Source: Polyangiaceae bacterium
GTDB taxonomy: Bacteria; Myxococcota; Polyangia; Polyangiales; Polyangiaceae
Direction of reading: 5' to 3'
NCBI GenBank assembly: GCA_025936205.1
Contig: JAICTU010000130.1
Span: 1-19,212 of the forward strand
DNA length: 19,212 bases
A model generated the notes under the pieces. The model was given only the letters and a program-made list of their open reading frames with translations, was not told the DNA's origin and searched no databases. A program made the translations under genes and the position numbers. How positions within the stretch are numbered: position 1 is the first letter of the stretch; each line of letters starts with the position of its first letter. Of this stretch, positions 14,571 through 19,212 are shown in pieces.

Positions 14571-17492
14571 ATGCAGGCGCGTGGAAAGGGCTGGGTTCTC
14601 TGGCTGGCTTGCCTCTGGCTCGCCGCCGGCCCCGCGCGCGCGGACGACGTGGCGGACGAGGCCGACGTGGAGTTCAACCTCGGCGCCGAGCGCTACGAGC
14701 GCCAGGACTACGCGGCGGCCCTGGCGCATTTTCTGGCCTCGAACCGCCTGGCGATGAATCGCAACGTGCTGTTCAACATCGCGCTCACCTACGAGAAGCT
14801 GGCGCAACTTCCGGAGGCCTACCGCTACTACGCGCGCTCGCTGGAGGGTGAGACGGACGCGGCGGCCCTCGCGCGCATCCGCGCGGCGCTGGCACGGCTC
14901 GCTCCCCGCGTGCCTTTGTTGCACATCGTGACGGAGCCGCCCGGCGCCCATCTGTACATTGATCGCCGCGACCTGGGCGAGCGCGGGACGGCCCCGCAGA
15001 CCATGGCCCTCGGCGCCGGCAGCCACCGCGTCTTCGCCGAGCTCACGGGCTACCGCCTGGCGCAGAGCGAGCCGGTGGAGCTCCGCGCCGGCGCCGAACA
15101 GACGGTGTCGCTGCGGCTCGAGCGGATCGTCGGCACCATCCGCGTCTCGGGCTCTGCGGGCGCGGCCGTACATCTGGATGTCGACGACTCCACTCTGTCG
15201 TGTTCGGCCCCGTGCGACACTCCGGCGGCTCCCGGACAGCACACGCTGATCGTCTCCAAGCCGGGCTACCGCACCGCGCGCGTGCCGATCACCGTCGAGG
15301 CCGATCAGATCGCGTCGCTGGCTGTGGATCTGCAGCCGGAGAGCGGCTGGCTGGTGGTGAAGGTCGACGAGACGGGCGCCACGCTGGAGCTGGATGGGGT
15401 GGTGCGCGGCGCCGTTCCGGCCAGCTTTGAGGTGCCCGTCGGCGAGCATCGCATGCGGGTGAGCCTGCGCGGCTTTCAGGGCGTCGAGCAGCCGATCGCG
15501 ATTCGCGCCAACGAGCAGACGTCCGTCGAGCTGAAGCTGCTCCCGGAGGACGTGGTGGAGGCCGCCTCCCGCTTGCAGAAGCGCGCGGAGGAGGCGCCGG
15601 CCTCGATCTCGCTGATCGGTACCCAGGAGCTGCGCGGCCTGCGCGCCCCGACCCTGGCGGAGGCGGTGCGTGGCACGCGCGGCGTGTATCTGACGGATGA
15701 CCGGGGTTACACCTCGATCGGCGTGCGCGGACTGGCGTTGCCCGGCTCGTACGGCAAGCGCGTGCTGGTGACGCTGGACGGCATGCCCACCAACGACAAC
15801 TGGAGCTGGTCCTCCTTCTGCGGCTTCGACCTGCGCACCGATCTCGACGATATCGAGCGCATCGAGATCGTGCGTGGTCCGGGCTCGGTGCTCTACGGCA
15901 CCAGCGCCTTCACGGGCGTGATCAACCTGGTGACGCGCGGGCGCGCCGCGCCGGACGGCGTGGAGACGGGGGTGTCCGCGGCATCGGATGGCGTGTTCCG
16001 GGCGCGCGCGCGGCTGACGCGCCACTTCGACGCCACGAGCGGTGTCTGGACCTCGATCGCCGCCGGCGTCAGCGAGGGCCGCGACTTTTTCTTTCCGGAG
16101 TACGTGCCCGACGGACCGCCCGAGATCGCGGGTCGCTCCCATGGCCTGGACGGCGCGCGCTTCGCGACGCTGAATGGGCGTGCCTGGTGGCGCGACCTGA
16201 GCGTCGCCTGGTGGCTCAACACCCACCTGAAGCACTTGCCGACGGGCCAATACGAAGCGCTGTTCGGCGACGGCCGCGCGCGCCAGTCGGATACGCGCGG
16301 CTTCGTCGAGGCGCGTTTCGAGCCGCGCCTCAGCGCCACTGTCACCTCGCTCACGCGCCTGCACGCCAACCTGTACGCCTATCGCGGCTACGTCCCGTTC
16401 GCGCCGGACGATGATGGCCTGGACACCACGCACTTCGATGGCTTCTGGTTTGGCGCCGAGCAGCGCTTCGTGTTCGCTCCGTCGCCGGTCTTCAATGCCA
16501 ACGTGGGCAGCGAGGTGCAGGCCTTTCCGCTCGCCCACGCTCGGGAGGGTTCGGAGCTGAAGGGGCAATACCTCGATGACCGGCAGAAGCTGCTGCTGGC
16601 CGCCGTGTACGCCGACCTGGAGCTGCGCCCGATGCCGGTGCTCGAGCTCTCCGCCGGCGCGCGTTTCGACTATTACTCGAGCTCCGGCGCCTCGCTCAAC
16701 CCGCGCCTGGCGCTGATCGCGCAGCCCTATGCGGGCGGCAACCTCAAGCTGATGTTCGGCAAGGCCTTCATCGCCCCGAGCGTGAGCGAGTCCCGGTATT
16801 CCTACTACGATCTGCTGAGCAACCCCGATCTGAGGCCCGAGGATCTGTACTCGGCAGAAATCGAGTGGAGCCATCGCCTGAGTCCGTTCGTGGTGGCGAC
16901 GCTCGCGGGCTACGCCAACTACGTGCGAGACCTGATCTCGCTGGAGAAGCTGCCGAAGAACGCCGACGGCGTGGTGCTGAACCAGTATCAGAACGCTCGC
17001 ACCCCGATCGGCACGCTGGGGGCGGAGCTGGAGCTGCGCCGCGAATGGAAGAGCGGCTGGATGCTCGCGGCCTCCGCATCGCTCCAGCGCTCCGCCTTTC
17101 TGCGCTCTAGCCAGCTCGGCGATCTGCTGAGGCTGAAGCCCGCTCCGGACTTTCGCGAGTTGCCCAATGCGCCCACCTGGCTCGGCTCGCTGCAGGGCGC
17201 AGCGCCGCTGCTCGCGCGCACGCTGCGGGTCATGAGCCGCATCTCCTTCGAAGGGGCGCGCCATGATCGCAACTTCGCCGTCAGCGATCCGCAGCAAACG
17301 CATACCCAGGGCGCATTGCTCTGGGACTTCGTGCTCTCGGGCAACGAGGAGCGGCTCGGGCTCGACTATGCGCTCGGCGTGTACAACGCGCTCGACTCGC
17401 AGGCGGAGGTCCCCGTGAGCAGCGAGTTCCGGCAGCTCACCATCCCCATCACCGGTCGATCGCTGCTCGCGTCGGCCCAGCTGAGCTTCTGA
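14571..17492 (+). CDS. TonB-dependent receptor with N-terminal TPR and three PEGA-like domains
   Basis: A 973-residue outer-membrane protein. The ATG at 14571 gives a good signal peptide (GWVLWLACLWLAAG, cut after ARA); a GTG 15 nt upstream is possible. The mature N-terminus has TPR-like helices (about 30-95). Three consecutive beta-sandwich PEGA-like repeats follow (about 117-185, 186-255, 257-325), the first with TEPPGA and the third with a similar TGATLELDG strand. A TonB-box-like EDVVEAAS is at 326-333. The plug includes GVRGLALPG, LDGMPTND and RGPGSVLYGTSAFTGVINL. The beta-barrel ends in a terminal Phe (ASAQLSF). Many TonB receptors have N-terminal extensions, but TPR plus three PEGA-like modules is unusual. 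The extension would sit in the periplasm and may bind peptidoglycan or a partner. The ligand is unknown; the neighbouring GMC enzyme hints at a lipid or terpenoid. Confidence 0.88.
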   Translation: MQARGKGWVLWLACLWLAAGPARADDVADEADVEFNLGAERYERQDYAAALAHFLASNRLAMNRNVLFNIALTYEKLAQLPEAYRYYARSLEGETDAAALARIRAALARLAPRVPLLHIVTEPPGAHLYIDRRDLGERGTAPQTMALGAGSHRVFAELTGYRLAQSEPVELRAGAEQTVSLRLERIVGTIRVSGSAGAAVHLDVDDSTLSCSAPCDTPAAPGQHTLIVSKPGYRTARVPITVEADQIASLAVDLQPESGWLVVKVDETGATLELDGVVRGAVPASFEVPVGEHRMRVSLRGFQGVEQPIAIRANEQTSVELKLLPEDVVEAASRLQKRAEEAPASISLIGTQELRGLRAPTLAEAVRGTRGVYLTDDRGYTSIGVRGLALPGSYGKRVLVTLDGMPTNDNWSWSSFCGFDLRTDLDDIERIEIVRGPGSVLYGTSAFTGVINLVTRGRAAPDGVETGVSAASDGVFRARARLTRHFDATSGVWTSIAAGVSEGRDFFFPEYVPDGPPEIAGRSHGLDGARFATLNGRAWWRDLSVAWWLNTHLKHLPTGQYEALFGDGRARQSDTRGFVEARFEPRLSATVTSLTRLHANLYAYRGYVPFAPDDDGLDTTHFDGFWFGAEQRFVFAPSPVFNANVGSEVQAFPLAHAREGSELKGQYLDDRQKLLLAAVYADLELRPMPVLELSAGARFDYYSSSGASLNPRLALIAQPYAGGNLKLMFGKAFIAPSVSESRYSYYDLLSNPDLRPEDLYSAEIEWSHRLSPFVVATLAGYANYVRDLISLEKLPKNADGVVLNQYQNARTPIGTLGAELELRREWKSGWMLAASASLQRSAFLRSSQLGDLLRLKPAPDFRELPNAPTWLGSLQGAAPLLARTLRVMSRISFEGARHDRNFAVSDPQQTHTQGALLWDFVLSGNEERLGLDYALGVYNALDSQAEVPVSSEFRQLTIPITGRSLLASAQLSF

Positions 17493-17887
17493 TGGCGCGC
17501 CGATCGCTGGAGCTCCGCTGCAGGCCGCTGCTCGTCTTGCCCGTCTTGCTCGTCCCGGCGGCGTACGGCTGCAGCGAATACGGCGATCGTATCTATTCGG
17601 CACACCCGTACCGCGCTGGCCGTGGTTGCCTGGAGCATTCGCTGGCGATCGGCGTCGTGCAGGCGGGGCAGCTGCCTGCCAACTGCCCCGGGCAGTGCTT
17701 GTTGCTCGAGGAAACACTCTACGTATCGAACGTGTGCTCGCCCACCCCGCTGCGTGCCGAGCCCGTCGATCCGGCGAAGTCCTCCGCCTGTGCTGAGGCG
17801 CTCGGGCTGCTCGACTCCCGGAGCTGGTGTGAGCCGCCCGACGCGGGCGCGAGCGCGGATGCCGCGCCGCTGGACCAATTGCCGTAG
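17492..17887 (+). CDS. Small Cys-rich envelope protein, putative lipoprotein
   Basis: A 131-residue protein whose ATG shares its A with the receptor stop codon (TGATG), so translation is very likely coupled. The N-terminus has basic residues, a hydrophobic stretch LLVLPVLLVPAAYG and then C27. This could be a lipobox, though the Tyr at -2 is unusual, so plain secretion is also possible. The mature part has six more cysteines (46, 64, 68, 82 and two later ones), suggesting three disulfides in the periplasm or at the outer membrane. The C-terminus is Asp/Ala-rich. I recognise no family. Coupling to the receptor suggests a partner or accessory surface lipoprotein for it. Confidence 0.7.
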   Translation: MARRSLELRCRPLLVLPVLLVPAAYGCSEYGDRIYSAHPYRAGRGCLEHSLAIGVVQAGQLPANCPGQCLLLEETLYVSNVCSPTPLRAEPVDPAKSSACAEALGLLDSRSWCEPPDAGASADAAPLDQLP

Positions 17888-17888
17888 T

Positions 17889-17937
17889 CCGGCGCTGCCT
17901 TTCGCCGAGTGGCGCCGGCCGGGCCTGGCGAGCATTT
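17889..17937 (+). terminator. Hairpin and T run after the receptor operon
   Basis: CCGGCGC (17889-17895) pairs with GCGCCGG (17912-17918) just after the stop codon at 17887. A short TTTT follows at 17934-17937, but 15 nt away. It may end the GMC-receptor-lipoprotein transcript; the distance to the T run weakens the call. Confidence 0.35.
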
Positions 17938-17960
17938 TCGCACTTGGCTAAGCTGGACTC

Positions 17961-19212
17961 ATGCAACCGGCCCCGCAGCCAGGGAGCGTGCTCGCCGAAA
18001 GGTATCGGCTGGTGCGCCCGCTCGCGCGCGGAGGAATGGGCGCGGTCTGGCTCGCCGAACATCTGACCCTGAACCTGCAGGTGGCAGTCAAGGTCATCGA
18101 CCCGCAGGTCGCCGACTTTCCCAACGCCGTGCCGCGCTTTCTGCGCGAGGCGCGCGCGCTGGCCGCACTGCGCAGTCCTTACATCGTTCAGGTCAGCGAC
18201 TTTGGTTCCGAGGACGAGCTGGTCTACCTGGTGATGGAGCTGCTGGAGGGCAGGACGCTCGGGCAGCGCCTGAAGGTGGAAGGCAAGCTCTCGCCTGCGG
18301 AGACGCTGCGCGTCCTGCGCGACGTCTGCAAGGCCATGAGCCACGCTCACGAGCGCGGCATCATCCATCGCGACCTGAAGCCGGAGAACATCTTCCTGTG
18401 CGATCAGAGCCGCGAGCACGTGACCAAGGTGATCGACTTCGGCATCGCCAAGCCCACGGCGAGCGACGCGCGGGCGGAGGGCAACACGGAGACGGGCGCG
18501 GGCGCATTTCTGGGCACGCCCAGCTACATGAGCCCCGAGCAGTGCCGGGGTCTGCGCCAGATCGATGCGCGCACCGACCTGTGGGCGCTCGGCGCCATCG
18601 CTCACGAGTGCCTGACGGGCAAGCGGCTGTTTGCTGGTGAGCTGGTCGGCGATCTGGTGGTGCGCATCTGCACCGGCGAGCTGCCCCTGCAATCCACCGC
18701 CGCGCTGCTGCCTGCCGGCTTCGAGGGCTGGCTGCGCAAGGCGATGGCGCCGCTTCCGGAGCAGCGCTTTGGATCGGCAGCGGAGCTGTTCGAAGCGCTG
18801 ACGACCGTGCTGGATGGTGCGGCCGCGCCGTCGCGCTCCGTCGACTCGGCGGAGACCATCTCCAGCCTGGCTCCGCCGGCGCCGGTGTCGAGCGTCTCGA
18901 GTAACAGCGTGTCTCCGCTCACCCGCGTGTCGCCCTCGTCGCCGGCGGCGGGGCGGCGCGCGGCGGTTCTGCTCGCGGCCGGCGCGATCGCGCTCGTCAG
19001 CGCGCTCGTCGCAGTGCTCGGCAAGCGCGTGCCTGACACCGCGGTAGCGACCGCTCCCGGTCCGGCAACGGCCGGGCAGGGCAGCGGGGACGCCGGAGCT
19101 CTCGCTGCCCCTCCGCCGGCGCAGCCCGCGCAGCCGGAGGCCGCAGCGCCGGCACCGCCGCCGTCAGCATCGCAGCCCGCCTTCCAGCCCGCGGCAGTCC
19201 AGCGCCATGCGG
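17961..19212 (+). CDS. PknB-type Ser/Thr protein kinase, truncated by the window end
   Basis: 417 codons are visible with no stop before the right edge. The cytoplasmic kinase domain is complete. The ATP loop is LARGGMGAVW, where the usual first Gly of GxGxxG is Ala (A22). The Lys is K44 (VAVKV), the catalytic loop is HRDLKPEN (D138), the metal site is DFG (D159), and the activation segment ends with GTPSYMSPEQ. All key residues are intact, so it should be active. A Ser/Val/Pro-rich linker leads to one membrane segment (about 334-355), then a Pro/Ala-rich extracytoplasmic region that continues past the edge. This is the common plan of myxobacterial receptor-type kinases. The ATG at 17961 fits the kinase start but has no clear Shine-Dalgarno. 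Substrates cannot be inferred. Confidence 0.93.
   Translation, partial: MQPAPQPGSVLAERYRLVRPLARGGMGAVWLAEHLTLNLQVAVKVIDPQVADFPNAVPRFLREARALAALRSPYIVQVSDFGSEDELVYLVMELLEGRTLGQRLKVEGKLSPAETLRVLRDVCKAMSHAHERGIIHRDLKPENIFLCDQSREHVTKVIDFGIAKPTASDARAEGNTETGAGAFLGTPSYMSPEQCRGLRQIDARTDLWALGAIAHECLTGKRLFAGELVGDLVVRICTGELPLQSTAALLPAGFEGWLRKAMAPLPEQRFGSAAELFEALTTVLDGAAAPSRSVDSAETISSLAPPAPVSSVSSNSVSPLTRVSPSSPAAGRRAAVLLAAGAIALVSALVAVLGKRVPDTAVATAPGPATAGQGSGDAGALAAPPPAQPAQPEAAAPAPPPSASQPAFQPAAVQRHA

Noticed and set aside
14502..18692. A 1396-codon open frame on the minus strand, and similar ones at 12080-14677 and 8856-11021
   Set aside because: They are antisense to clearly recognisable genes, rich in Arg, Ala, Gln, His and Leu with no domains, and arise from G/C-rich third positions of the real frames.

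Overview
The window is high-G+C bacterial DNA. Very long open frames lie antisense to the real genes, as expected where third codon positions are mostly G or C. Several features point to a myxobacterium (Myxococcota), perhaps of the Polyangiales/Sorangium side: a GYF-domain protein with the AgmX/PglI-type C-terminal tail, Cys-rich lipoproteins of myxobacterial style, a membrane-anchored Ser/Thr kinase, a GAF-PAS sigma54 activator, a TPR/PEGA protein, and a topoisomerase I with a lysine-rich tail. This placement is inference from gene content. No rRNA, tRNA, CRISPR array, transposase or integrase was seen.

Layout. Positions 1-764 hold no convincing gene, only a long near-perfect palindrome at 35-62. 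From 765 to 2595 a small protein made of two tandem LuxR-type HTH domains overlaps the start of a secY that stands outside any ribosomal-protein operon. On the minus strand, 2603-4550 carries a lipoprotein gene and, upstream of it, a GYF/AgmX-PglI-tail membrane protein with a TATAAT box and a direct repeat in front. A minus-strand zinc deacylase/carboxypeptidase (4800-5483) is divergent from topA (5647-8625).

The most interesting part is 8886-12872. It reads as a self-contained sigma54 module. A GAF-PAS-AAA+-Fis activator with an intact GAFTGA loop is followed within 217 bp by two copies of a 14-bp palindrome (10852-10865 and 10881-10894) and a good -24/-12 promoter (10971-10986). Then come a diiron protein with the full AurF-type ligand pattern, including the extra histidine, and an ArsM-like SAM methyltransferase that lacks a key arsenite-binding cysteine. 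A hairpin followed by a T run closes the module. The natural reading is an inducible two-enzyme pathway, N- or C-oxygenation plus methylation, whose substrate and inducer are unknown.

Positions 12965-17887 look like a second operon. It holds a cholesterol-oxidase-like GMC flavoprotein with a CX2CX2CX3C cluster, a TonB-dependent receptor fused to N-terminal TPR and three PEGA-like domains, and a Cys-rich envelope protein whose ATG overlaps the receptor stop codon. The window ends inside a PknB-type Ser/Thr kinase (17961 onward).
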